A stretch of DNA of 64,000 bases from Neobacillus pocheonensis (GTDB lineage: Bacteria; Bacillota; Bacilli; Bacillales; Cytobacillaceae): contig JAMQCR010000003.1 in the NCBI GenBank assembly GCA_023702235.1, forward strand, positions 520,501 through 584,500, in the 5' to 3' direction. The notes under the pieces were generated by a model. It was not told where the DNA came from. It did no database searches and was given only the letters and a program-made list of their open reading frames with translations. A program made the position numbers and the translations under genes. This document shows positions 17,435 to 25,483 of this stretch, one piece after another. The number at the start of each line of letters is the position of its first letter. Positions within the stretch are counted from its first letter, which is position 1.

Positions 17435-17896
17435 ATGACTTGGGTAAGACGAACTTTCAATGCTTACAAAAAAGTTGTCGCTAAGCGTTATAAAAATCGG
17501 AAAGAAGACATAGTGGTTCAAGGATTGATTATTCGTGGTGAATCTTTAAAAAGAGATTTCACAAAACGTCAATTAAAGTTACTCCTTCTAATTAATATGC
17601 TTAGCCATGTATTCGGGAAAGAGTCTGCAGTGATACCGCAACTTTCGGATTTTCAAATATCTGGTGTCAGCAAAACCAAGGTGAAAGAGGAATTAGAAAA
17701 GCTCGTTACTATGAATGTCATTGAAATTAATGATACTCGATACAGCATCAAAGACCCTGCTGAATGGGATGTTCCTTATCACAAGAGTTATTACGATCCA
17801 AGAGCACGAGAGGTATTTATGCTGAATCTTTTAGATACAGGTGTAAGTCTTGAAGAGATTAAACGAGAAATTGCATCAATGGAAGAAAAAAACTAA
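17435..17896 (+). CDS. Phage/plasmid replication-protein-like winged-helix protein
   Basis: 153 residues. The pattern VVQGLIIRGESLKRDFTKRQ, then VIPQLSDFQISGVSKTKVKE and a C-terminal ARE.FMLNLLDTGVSLEEIK recalls the N-terminal winged-helix domain of phage replication initiators in Bacillus (a DnaD- or O-like reading). The usual C-terminal part is absent or short. Start ATG 17435 has AAAGGGG 7 nt upstream; a TTG at 17399 would lie in the repeat. It lies between an IS91 remnant and the EPS operon, with identical repeats on both sides, suggesting a mobile origin. Family assignment is from pattern memory. Confidence 0.45.
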   Translation: MTWVRRTFNAYKKVVAKRYKNRKEDIVVQGLIIRGESLKRDFTKRQLKLLLLINMLSHVFGKESAVIPQLSDFQISGVSKTKVKEELEKLVTMNVIEINDTRYSIKDPAEWDVPYHKSYYDPRAREVFMLNLLDTGVSLEEIKREIASMEEKN

Positions 17897-17911
17897 TTTT
17901 TTTTGCTCGAA

Positions 17912-17928
17912 ATTACCATTTTGGGAAC
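17912..17928. repeat. ATTACCATTTTGGGAAC element, copy 2
   Basis: Same 16-base core as at 17390-17406, also a few bases after a stop codon and T tract. Confidence 0.5.
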
Positions 17929-17950
17929 TCGTGATTTTTGTTTCCTAAAA

Positions 17951-18000
17951 AAACCTAAAGAAATGGCGGCAACCATTTCATATAGGGTTTAGGTTTCTTT
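17951..18000 (+). terminator. Large terminator hairpin before the EPS operon
   Basis: AAACCTAAAGAAATGG and CCATTTCATATAGGGTTTAGGTTT pair as an interrupted stem, followed by CTTTT. Confidence 0.65.
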
Positions 18001-18373
18001 TATTCGCAAGACTAAGCTGTAACTAAGTCATGTTTTTTAAGGTTATTTATTTGGCTCTGAATCTTTTTATCTCTCTGTTTTTTTTTTGACTGACAAAAGA
18101 TGTTATTAAATTATTCTTAAGGAAAAATTTAGGTACAACCAAAAATGAAATTTACACAAGTTTCGACATCATTCAACAAATGTTGTAATTAGTACCATTT
18201 ACTCATTTCCTCTTCTAATTTTTTGGAAAAAGGTGTTTAATAAGTAAGATGCAAAAAATTGTAATATTATTAATTATTTTGTAAAATTTTGGACAAATAG
18301 CGGTAATTGAATAACAAATTATGATATAATACACCTTGTTTTTAATTTTATCTACAAATTTCAGGAGGGCAAA
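18001..18373 (+). promoter_or_regulatory. EPS operon upstream region with extended -10 promoter
   Basis: AT-rich leader without a gene. TGATATAAT at 18322-18330 is a good extended -10 (TGnTATAAT) for sigma-A; no convincing -35 is seen at 17 bp spacing, as is common for extended -10 promoters. The start ATG 18374 is 44 nt downstream, with AGGAGG before it. Imperfect palindromes such as AACAAATGTTGT (about 18174-18186) could be operators. Confidence 0.5.
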
Positions 18374-19123
18374 ATGGAAGAAACAATTAGTTTAAAAGAG
18401 TTGTTAGAAACTTTGAAAAAACGATTGCTTTTAATCGTTTCAATAACGTTAGTTGCTGCAATTGCTAGCGGAGTAGTTAGTTACTTTTTCTTAACCCCAG
18501 TTTATCAAGCCTCAACACAAATTCTCGTGAACCAAACAAAAAGTGATCAAACAGTGTACAGTCCAAATGAAGTACAAACAAACATTCAATTAATTAATAC
18601 GTATAATATCATCATGAAAAGTCCGGTAATCCTAGATAAAGTAAAAGATGATCTTAATTTGAACATGACCACTGACCAATTGAATCAAAAAATTACAGTA
18701 GCGAGCGAAACGAATTCGCAGATTGTGAATGTATCTGTTCAAGATCCTGATGCAAAAGTGGCGGCTGAAATTGCTAATAAAACAGCTGAAGTTTTCAAAG
18801 ATCAAATATCTACAATTATGAAAGTCGATAATGTTAGTATTTTGGCAAAAGCTACTGTTGGAGAAAAACCGACTCCGATAAAACCGAACAAAAAATTAAA
18901 TGTTGTAATTGCGGCAGTTGTTGGCTTAATGGTTAGTGTAGGAATTGCCTTCTTACTAGAGTACTTTAATAACACGATTAAAAACGAACAGGATATTGAA
19001 AAAATACTAGGACTTCCGATTTTAGGCGTTATTGCAACCATAGATGATAAAAAGATGGATGAATTGAAGTTGCGTAAAGCAGCAAGAAAAACTGCAGTAA
19101 GAGGTGAGACACTTGGCTCTTAA
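18374..19123 (+). CDS. Wzz/YveK-type chain-length regulator and tyrosine-kinase activator
   Basis: A 249-aa membrane protein with the Wzz layout: N-terminal cytoplasmic LKELLETLKKR, TM1 (LLLIVSITLVAAIASGVVSY, residues 18-37), a periplasm-side coiled domain (QASTQILVNQTKSDQTVYSP onward), the PxxP-containing second helix region KPTPIKPNKKLNVVIAAVVG, TM2, then a short cytoplasmic tail that in Gram-positives activates a separate BY-kinase. It corresponds to EpsA/YwqC/CapA. It controls export and polymer length of the exopolysaccharide. First gene of the operon; its end overlaps the kinase start. Confidence 0.85.
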   Translation: MEETISLKELLETLKKRLLLIVSITLVAAIASGVVSYFFLTPVYQASTQILVNQTKSDQTVYSPNEVQTNIQLINTYNIIMKSPVILDKVKDDLNLNMTTDQLNQKITVASETNSQIVNVSVQDPDAKVAAEIANKTAEVFKDQISTIMKVDNVSILAKATVGEKPTPIKPNKKLNVVIAAVVGLMVSVGIAFLLEYFNNTIKNEQDIEKILGLPILGVIATIDDKKMDELKLRKAARKTAVRGETLGS

Positions 19124-19813
19124 GAGTAAAAAGAAAATAACGAGTGGGGACGCTAGTCGAAAGCTTGTGACCGCAATTGATTCAAAGTCACCGATTTCTG
19201 AACAATTCAGAACCATTCGAACCAGTATTCAGTATTCTTCAGTTGATCAAGAACTAAAGGCGATAATGGTTACATCTGCGGTGCGGAAGGAAAGTCCACA
19301 ACAGTAGCTAACCTTGCCGTTACATTTGCGCAACTTGGCAAAAAGGTATTGCTTGTAGATGCCGACCTTCGTAAGCCAACGGTTCATCATACGTTTGGAG
19401 TCGATAATCTCGTTGGTTTTACAACCGTGTTAACGAAGCAAGCGATACTAGAAAATGCTGTCATCCATACAGGTGAAAAAGATTTATATATTTTGACTAG
19501 TGGTCCGATTCCGCCGAATCCTGCCGAGCTACTAAGCTCGCAATCAATGGAACAGTTCATGCAAAAAGCGAAACAGGATTTTGATTATGTTTTATTTGAC
19601 ACCCCACCATTATTAGCAGTTGCTGATCCGCAAATTCTGGCAAATCAGTGCGACGGTTCGATTCTTGTTGTCTATAGTGAAAAAACAGAAATCGATCAAG
19701 CTAAAAAAGGTAAAGAATTGCTCGAACATGCACAAAGTAAATTACTAGGTGTGGTTTTAAACCATAAAGAAATTCAGAAAAGTGATTATTACTATTATTA
19801 TGGTTCAAAATAA
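19113..19813 (+). pseudogene. BY-kinase (EpsB/CpsD type) with frameshift in Walker A
   Basis: The N-terminal frame reads ISEQFRTIRTSIQYSSVDQE and AIMVTSAVRKESPQQ then stops. Restoring one G in GCGGTGCGG near 19280 gives VTSAGAEGKSTTVANLAVTF, the Walker A of bacterial tyrosine kinases, and continues with Walker A' LLVDADLRKP, Walker B DYVLFDTPP and the C-terminal Tyr cluster YYYYYGSK that is autophosphorylated. The start is TTG 19113 with AGGTGA 5 nt upstream, overlapping the Wzz gene. Either a true loss-of-function mutation or a one-base sequencing error. Repaired, it would be about 233 aa. Confidence 0.8.
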
Positions 19814-19913
19814 CTAATTCTTAATGAATTTCGACAATTTTCACTCTTTACACATGTTTTTTACGGTGCTAGTATTAATAAAGTCATAGGAAAATACAAT
19901 TGTTGGAAAGAGC

Positions 19914-20687
19914 GTGGCGCTAATGATTGATTTACATTGTCATATTTTGCCGTGTGTAGACGATGGGGCACAGGATCTGTCGGAAAGCATCAACATGGCG
20001 AAGATGGCTGTCGAACAAGGGATTCATACGATTGTAGCTACACCGCATCATTTGAACAATCGGTATGAAAATCCAAAACAGCAAATAATTGATAGAGTCG
20101 AAGAATTAAACCACGCTCTGATCCAAGAAAAGATAGATTTGAACGTGCTACCTGGTCAGGAAGCACGCCTTTATGGCGAGATGGTTGAAGGATACGATAC
20201 AGGAGAAATCTTAACAATTGATCATACGCAATATCTATTAGTAGAATTCCCATCCAATCATATACCTCGTTACACCGAAAAGTTGTTTTATGATATCCAG
20301 ATGAACGGACTCATTCCAGTGATTGTTCATCCGGAACGAAACCAGGAAATCATTGAGCAGCCAGATATACTCTATCATCTGGTCAAAAATGGTGCGTTAA
20401 CACAAATTACAGCAGCTAGCATTTGTGGAGATTTTGGTAAAAAAATCAAAAACTTTTCGTTTCAATTAGTTGAAGCAAACTTAACACACTTCATTGCTTC
20501 CGACGCTCACAATACAAGTAATCGCACATTTAAGATGAGAGAAGCTTTCGACTTTGTCCAAGCAAAGTACGGTAACGAGATGGTGTACTTATTTGAAGAA
20601 AATGCAACACTCGTCATCGAAGGCAATCATGTATACAAGGAAGTTCCAGAAAAAATCAAAAAGAAACGACTCTTTAAAATCTTTTAA
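19914..20687 (+). CDS. PHP-family protein-tyrosine phosphatase (CpsB/YwqE type)
   Basis: A 257-aa metal-dependent phosphatase that removes phosphate from the partner BY-kinase and Wzz. PHP motifs: MIDLHCHILPCVDDGAQ at the N-terminus, ATPHHLNNRY, a metal Glu/His region PVIVHPERN and ASDAHNTSNR near the C-terminus; all metal ligands are present. A GTG start at 19914 has GGAAAG close by; an ATG three codons in (19923) is an alternative. It is separated from the kinase by a 100-base AT-rich gap and followed by a structured RNA. Confidence 0.85.
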   Translation: MALMIDLHCHILPCVDDGAQDLSESINMAKMAVEQGIHTIVATPHHLNNRYENPKQQIIDRVEELNHALIQEKIDLNVLPGQEARLYGEMVEGYDTGEILTIDHTQYLLVEFPSNHIPRYTEKLFYDIQMNGLIPVIVHPERNQEIIEQPDILYHLVKNGALTQITAASICGDFGKKIKNFSFQLVEANLTHFIASDAHNTSNRTFKMREAFDFVQAKYGNEMVYLFEENATLVIEGNHVYKEVPEKIKKKRLFKIF

Positions 20688-20729
20688 CCTAGTATTCCGA
20701 TTGTTTTTGGAAGATTTTAAACACACTTA

Positions 20730-20880
20730 TTATCAGGCTAAGCCGTCTGATCGGCGAGGTTCCCTGTCCGTTATCCATGGGGGCACTCGATCGTGCTGTG
20801 GGATGGAAGATGACTCTTCCCATCCTTAGACGCATGTCGTCAAAAGCATGATGTGATGCCGGGTTAGATGCCCGATTAAT
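20730..20880 (+). ncRNA. EAR-like antitermination RNA of EPS operons
   Basis: About 150 bases, more GC-rich than anything nearby, with dense secondary structure: GGATGGAAGA-TGAC-TCTT(C)CCATCC at about 20801-20829, GCACTCGATCGTGC, GACGCATGTCGTC and CGGG-TTAGATG-CCCG. The position, inside an exopolysaccharide operon between the regulatory genes and the sugar genes, is that of the eps-associated RNA (EAR, also epsC RNA) known from Bacillus subtilis and relatives, which makes RNA polymerase resistant to downstream terminators. A terminator follows immediately, fitting that role. No covariance search was possible, so identification rests on context and structure. Confidence 0.65.
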
Positions 20881-20888
20881 AAAAAACA

Positions 20889-20964
20889 ATAAATATCTAA
20901 TGAAAGAACAAGTATGAAAGCACTTGCATTTCCATTAGGTATTTATTTTTTCGCTCAAGTGCTT
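20889..20964 (+). terminator. Intrinsic terminator after the EAR-like RNA, loop can pair downstream
   Basis: Arms 20889-20902 (ATAAATATCTAATG) and 20933-20946 (CATTAGGTATTTAT) pair over 14 bp with one G-U and end in six T. The 30-base loop contains AAGCACTTG (20918-20926), exactly complementary to CAAGTGCTT (20956-20964) after the T run, giving a possible pseudoknot or competing stem. Confidence 0.65.
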
Positions 20965-21020
20965 TAGTGTGTGAAAGTGATATTTAGATAAACGAAATAA
21001 AGATAATTGGGGAGAAGCAA

Positions 21021-21914
21021 ATGAAAAGAGTAAGGAAAGCAATTATCCCAGCTGCTGGTTTGGGAACAAGATTTTTGCCAGCAACAAAAGCCATGCCAAA
21101 AGAAATGTTACCAATTGTAGATAAGCCAACTATTCAATACATAGTTGAAGAAGCAGTTGCATCAGGAATTGAAGACATAATTATTGTTACAGGTAAGGGC
21201 AAGAGGGCGATTGAAGATCATTTCGACTTTGCTTCTGAACTGGAAAGAAACTTAATTGAGAAGGAAAAATATGACTTATTAGAGCAAGTTCAGTTTTCTT
21301 CAAATCTAGCGGATATTCATTATATCCGCCAGAAGGAACCGAAAGGTCTTGGGCATGCAGTCTGGTGTGCTCGTAATTTCATTGGCAATGAGCCATTTGC
21401 TGTATTACTAGGAGATGACATTGTTCAAAGTGAAACACCTTGCTTACGGCAGTTGATTAATCAATATGAGGATACTTTTTCTTCAGTGATTGGAGTTCAG
21501 CAAGTAGCTGATTCAGAAACCCACCGTTATGGAATTATTGATCCGTCATCCCAAGAAGGGCGCCGTTATCAAGTTAGTAACTTTGTTGAAAAACCAAAAC
21601 CTGGAACAGCACCTTCTAACTTAGCTATCATGGGACGTTATATCTTAACACCTGAGATCTTTATGTTCCTTGACCGTCAAGAAAAAGGTGCAGGTGGAGA
21701 AATTCAATTAACGGATGCGATTCAAAGGCTAAATGAAATTCAAAGAGTGTTCGCATACGATTTTGAAGGAATGCGCTATGATGTTGGGGAGAAATTTGGG
21801 TTTGTGAAAACAACAATTGAGTTTGCTTTGCAGCACGAAGACCTCCATGATGACATGCTAGATTACTTAAAAAATCTAGTTTCCACATGTGAAAAAGAAA
21901 AGGTAACGTTATAG
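21021..21914 (+). CDS. galU: UTP--glucose-1-phosphate uridylyltransferase
   Basis: Makes UDP-glucose from UTP and glucose-1-phosphate, feeding the ugd gene later in the operon. 297 aa, normal length. The nucleotide-binding signature AAGLGTRFLPATKAMPKEML starts at residue 11; VDKPTIQYIVEEA, QKEPKGLGHAV, LLGDDI and the sugar-binding VEKPKPGTAPSNLAIMGRYI follow. GGGGAGAAG lies just upstream of the ATG. First gene after the EAR/terminator region. Homologous to GtaB and YngB of B. subtilis. Confidence 0.92.
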   Translation: MKRVRKAIIPAAGLGTRFLPATKAMPKEMLPIVDKPTIQYIVEEAVASGIEDIIIVTGKGKRAIEDHFDFASELERNLIEKEKYDLLEQVQFSSNLADIHYIRQKEPKGLGHAVWCARNFIGNEPFAVLLGDDIVQSETPCLRQLINQYEDTFSSVIGVQQVADSETHRYGIIDPSSQEGRRYQVSNFVEKPKPGTAPSNLAIMGRYILTPEIFMFLDRQEKGAGGEIQLTDAIQRLNEIQRVFAYDFEGMRYDVGEKFGFVKTTIEFALQHEDLHDDMLDYLKNLVSTCEKEKVTL

Positions 21915-21934
21915 AGAGAGGGAAGGGGTCAAGA

Positions 21935-22612
21935 TTGGCTGAAATTGCAAATCAAGAAGGTGCTTACTTAGAAACACAAAAAACGTCTATAAATGTTAAT
22001 GAGCGTAAGACATACCTCTTTTCAAAAAGATTGATAGATATTATGGGCGCTTCATTCGGAATAATTTTATTAAGCTTTCTGTTTATTATTATCGCTATCC
22101 TAATAAAATTAGAAGACCCAAAAGGAAGAGTCTTCTTCTCTCAAAAACGGATTGGCTTAAATGGAAAGGAATTTAAAATGTATAAATTCCGTTCGATGGT
22201 ATCTAATGCGGAGGAAAAACTAGCTGAACTCCTTAAATATAATGAAATTTCTGGGGCAATGTTTAAGATGAAAGATGATCCGCGAATTACAAAGGTAGGA
22301 AAGTTCATTAGGAAAACAAGCATTGATGAATTGCCGCAGCTTTTTAATGTATTAAAAGGGGAAATGAGCTTGGTTGGTCCGCGCCCTCCTCTACCAAGGG
22401 AGGTTGCAGATTACTCTGATTACGATAAGCAACGCTTAATGGTAACTCCCGGTTGCACAGGGCTTTGGCAAGTAAGCGGAAGAAACAGTCTTAGTTTTGA
22501 AGAAATGGTGGGACTAGATATTAATTATATCCGAAACCGATCAATTCTATTTGATATAAAGATTATATTAAAAACGGTCCTTGTTTTATTCGGATCTAAA
22601 GATGCATTTTAG
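21935..22612 (+). CDS. Undecaprenyl-phosphate sugar-1-phosphate transferase (initiating enzyme)
   Basis: Starts polymer assembly by moving a sugar-1-phosphate onto undecaprenyl phosphate at the membrane. 225 aa, a short WbaP/EpsL-like protein with only the catalytic half (PF02397): KRLIDIMGASFGIILLSFLF re-entrant helix, KRIGLNGKEFKMYKFRSM, the catalytic DDPRITKVGKFIRKTSIDEL, SLVGPRPP and TPGCTGLWQVSGRN. TTG start with AAGGGG upstream. Substrate (UDP-Glc or UDP-Gal) cannot be read from sequence; the adjacent galU supports UDP-glucose. Confidence 0.9.
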   Translation: MAEIANQEGAYLETQKTSINVNERKTYLFSKRLIDIMGASFGIILLSFLFIIIAILIKLEDPKGRVFFSQKRIGLNGKEFKMYKFRSMVSNAEEKLAELLKYNEISGAMFKMKDDPRITKVGKFIRKTSIDELPQLFNVLKGEMSLVGPRPPLPREVADYSDYDKQRLMVTPGCTGLWQVSGRNSLSFEEMVGLDINYIRNRSILFDIKIILKTVLVLFGSKDAF

Positions 22613-22630
22613 AAAAGGGGTACAGAATAA

Positions 22631-23575
22631 ATGATGAATAAAGGCTCAAAAATATATGTAGCTGGACACCGTGGCCTTGTGGGCTCTGCTATTGTAAGGA
22701 AACTTGAAGAAAAAGGTTATAATAATTTAGTATGTCGTACGAGTAGAGAATTAGACCTAAGAGACAAAAGTGCAGTTGACAGCTTTTTTGCAGAAGAAAA
22801 GCCGGAATTTGTTTTTCTAGCTGCTGCGAAAGTTGGTGGAATCGTAGCTAACAACGAATATCCTGCTGATTTTATCCGTGACAACCTACTTATTCAAACA
22901 AATATTATTGATGCAGCATATCGGAATGATGTGAAGAAACTATTATTCCTAGGTAGCACTTGTATTTATCCAAAAATGGCTCCACAGCCGTTAAAAGAAG
23001 AGTACCTATTAACTGGTGAGCTTGAGCCAACGAATGATGCTTATGCCATTGCGAAAATTGCCGGAATTAAAATGTGCCAATCCTATAATCGTCAATATGG
23101 TACACAATACATTTCGGTCATGCCAACAAATTTATATGGGTCAAATGATAACTTTGATTTACACTCTTCACATGTTTTGCCTGCTTTAATTCGCAAATTC
23201 CATGAAGCAAAGGAAAACAATGCTCCATTTGTAGAAGTTTGGGGAACAGGCACACCAAAACGCGAATTCTTATACTCAGATGACCTTGCTGATGCTTGTG
23301 TCTACCTTATAGATAATTATTCTGGTAATGAAATTGTAAATATCGGGGTTGGAGAAGATCTTCCAATTAAAGACTTAGCAGAAAAAATTAAAGATGTAGT
23401 CGGGTTCACTGGTGAGATTCAGTTTGATACAACTAAACCTGACGGAACTCCAAGAAAATTAGTCGATGTAACAAAGCTTAATTCTTTAGGATGGAAAGCA
23501 ACTACTTCTTTAGAAGAGGGATTAAAGAAAGCTTACCAATGGTTCTTAGATAACCAACTAACAAAAGTAAACTAA
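22631..23575 (+). CDS. fcl: GDP-L-fucose synthase
   Basis: Epimerises and reduces GDP-4-keto-6-deoxymannose to GDP-L-fucose. 314 aa, typical. NADP-binding GHRGLVGSAIVRKL at residue 12; AAAKVGGIVANN; catalytic Ser-Thr-Cys in LGSTCIYPK; the YxxxK pair in DAYAIAKIAGI; MPTNLYGSNDNFDL and VEVWGTGTPKREFLYSDDLA. The downstream gene makes its substrate (order fcl-gmd, reverse of the common gmd-fcl). GGGG and a double ATG mark the start. Confidence 0.92.
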   Translation: MMNKGSKIYVAGHRGLVGSAIVRKLEEKGYNNLVCRTSRELDLRDKSAVDSFFAEEKPEFVFLAAAKVGGIVANNEYPADFIRDNLLIQTNIIDAAYRNDVKKLLFLGSTCIYPKMAPQPLKEEYLLTGELEPTNDAYAIAKIAGIKMCQSYNRQYGTQYISVMPTNLYGSNDNFDLHSSHVLPALIRKFHEAKENNAPFVEVWGTGTPKREFLYSDDLADACVYLIDNYSGNEIVNIGVGEDLPIKDLAEKIKDVVGFTGEIQFDTTKPDGTPRKLVDVTKLNSLGWKATTSLEEGLKKAYQWFLDNQLTKVN

Positions 23576-23594
23576 CATAAAATTGGAGGACAAA

Positions 23595-24674
23595 ATGAAA
23601 AAAGCATTAATTACAGGAGTAACTGGCCAAGATGGATCTTATTTAGCGGAGTTTCTATTAGAAAAAGGGTACGAGGTACACGGCATCATTCGTCGTAGCT
23701 CATCTTATAATCAAGAGCGTTTGGAAGACCTTCTTACTGAAGAAGAAGCAAATGCATTATTAAATAATAAGAACTTTCAACTTCACTATGGTGATGTTAC
23801 CGATGCATTAAACGTTACTCGCATAATAGGTGAAATTCAACCAGACGAGATATTCAATCTTGCAGCTCAATCTCATGTTCGTGTTTCTTTTGATATGCCA
23901 GGATATACATTAGATGTAGATGCAAAAGGTACACTGAATATTTTGGAAGCAGTACGAATTTTGGGGTTAACAAAAAAAACTCGGGTTTATCAAGCATCAA
24001 CATCTGAACTATTTGGTAAGGTACAAGAAGTACCACAAAAAGAAACCACGCCCTTTTATCCACGTTCACCATATGGAGTTGCAAAAATTTATGGTTTTTG
24101 GATTACGAAAAACTATCGGGAATCTTACAATATGTTTGCAGTAAACGGAATTTTATTTAATCATGAGTCAGAACGTCGTGGAGAAACATTTGTAACACGT
24201 AAAATCACTCTTGCAGCTGCACGTATAGCTCAAGGTAAACAAAAGAAATTAATGTTAGGTAACTTAGATTCCTTACGTGATTGGGGCTATGCAAAAGATT
24301 ATGTAGAATGTATGTGGTTAATACTTCAACATGAAAAACCAGAAGACTTTGTAATCGCTACTGGGGAAATGCATTCCGTTCGGGAATTTGTTGGATTAGC
24401 TTTCAAACATGTTGGTATTGAAATCGAATGGACAGGTCAAGGTATAGAAGAAAAAGGTGTTAATAAATTAACAGGTGAAGTCATTGTTGAAGTTGACCCT
24501 AAATTCTTCCGACCAGCAGAAGTAGAGCAACTTTTAGGAGACCCGACAAAGTCTAAAACGCTATTAGGTTGGAATCCAACTAAAACTTCATTCGAAGAGT
24601 TAGTTCGTATTATGGCTCAAGCAGATATGAAAAAGGTAGAGAAGGAAGATAGAGTTAAAAAGATGTTTGATTAA
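23595..24674 (+). CDS. gmd: GDP-mannose 4,6-dehydratase
   Basis: Converts GDP-mannose to GDP-4-keto-6-deoxymannose, using a bound NADP. 359 aa, full length. TGVTGQDGSYLAEFLLEKGY at the N-terminus, NLAAQSHVRVSFDMP, catalytic ASTSELFGKVQEVPQKE and YGVAKIYGFWITKNYRE with the Tyr-Lys pair, NHESERRGETFVTRKI. ATG 23595 follows TTGGAGGACAAA; the TTG at 23583 overlaps the ribosome site. Works with manC (GDP-mannose) and fcl. Confidence 0.93.
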   Translation: MKKALITGVTGQDGSYLAEFLLEKGYEVHGIIRRSSSYNQERLEDLLTEEEANALLNNKNFQLHYGDVTDALNVTRIIGEIQPDEIFNLAAQSHVRVSFDMPGYTLDVDAKGTLNILEAVRILGLTKKTRVYQASTSELFGKVQEVPQKETTPFYPRSPYGVAKIYGFWITKNYRESYNMFAVNGILFNHESERRGETFVTRKITLAAARIAQGKQKKLMLGNLDSLRDWGYAKDYVECMWLILQHEKPEDFVIATGEMHSVREFVGLAFKHVGIEIEWTGQGIEEKGVNKLTGEVIVEVDPKFFRPAEVEQLLGDPTKSKTLLGWNPTKTSFEELVRIMAQADMKKVEKEDRVKKMFD

Positions 24675-24715
24675 TAATCAAAGTAGAAAATACTAATTAG
24701 TGATATGCTGGTTAG

Positions 24716-24778
24716 TATTTTCATTATTTTTAGTATTTAATTAGTGTGTATAATTAAATACTAAAAATAATGAAAATA
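24716..24778. repeat. Perfect 28-bp inverted repeat inside the EPS operon
   Basis: 24716-24743 and 24751-24778 are exact inverse complements around GTGTGTA (24744-24750). The transcript would form a long AU-rich hairpin, with no T run at the end, so it is not a standard terminator. A smaller stem AATACTAA/TTAGTATT overlaps its left side (24689-24720). It separates gmd from the acetyltransferase and could act as an RNA-processing or attenuation site, or be a MITE-like relic. Confidence 0.7.
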
Positions 24779-24798
24779 AGTAATAAAGGTGAATGGTA

Positions 24799-25483
24799 AT
24801 GAAAAAGTTTAAGAGGAAGATAAAGATTACGATATTTAACTGGATAAATAGAGAAAGGAAAGTAATTATAAAAAACGATGTTTACTTTAACAACCAAACT
24901 ACTTTAGAAGGTAATAATATAATATATAGTGGTTCCCAAATCAATAATTCTTCTATAGGATTTGGTACTTATTTATCTCATAATTGTAAGCTTCCTAACT
25001 CAATTATTGGAAGATATTGTAGTATTGGAGATAATTGCAGAGTTGTATTTGGACAGCATCCAACAAGTATATTTGTAAGTACTCATCCTGCTTTTTACTC
25101 AACTAAATGTAGGCGGGTTTACGTATTCCAATGATGATTTATTTAAAGAACATAAATTTGCAAATAATGAAAATAGGTCTGTAATAATTGGTAATGATGT
25201 TTGGATTGGACAAAATGTATTAATTATGGAAGGTGTAAAGATAGCAGATGGTTCAGTTATTGGGACTGGAGCGATTGTAACGAAGGATACAGAGCCCTAT
25301 AGCATTAATATAGGTATTCCATCAAAGAAAATAAAATATCGTTTTAGTGAAGAGGAGCGACAATTTTTACTTAATTTAAAATGGTGGGATAAAGGTGAGG
25401 ATTGGATTTTAAAAAATAAAACTTATTTTGAGGATGTTGGATTACTTTATGATGAATTCTGTAATAGCAAGGATCAAATTTAA
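24799..25483 (+). pseudogene. Hexapeptide-repeat O-acetyltransferase, frameshifted
   Basis: First frame: SSIGFGTYLSHNCKLPNSII and GRYCSIGDNCRVVFGQHPTS, left-handed beta-helix hexapeptides, and STHPAFYSTK. A shift near 25110-25117 is then needed to continue GGFTYSNDDLFKEHKF, IIGNDVWIGQNVLIMEGVKI and GTGAIVTKDTEPYSINIGIP up to the stop at 25483. This is the CatB/xenobiotic acetyltransferase-like LbH family, here presumably O-acetylating the repeat unit. Start 24799 has AGGTGA 6 nt upstream. One indel breaks it. Confidence 0.75.

Noticed and set aside
18124..18190. Possible tRNA or small RNA before the EPS operon
   Set aside because: No cloverleaf or conserved RNA motif found; only AT-rich imperfect palindromes.
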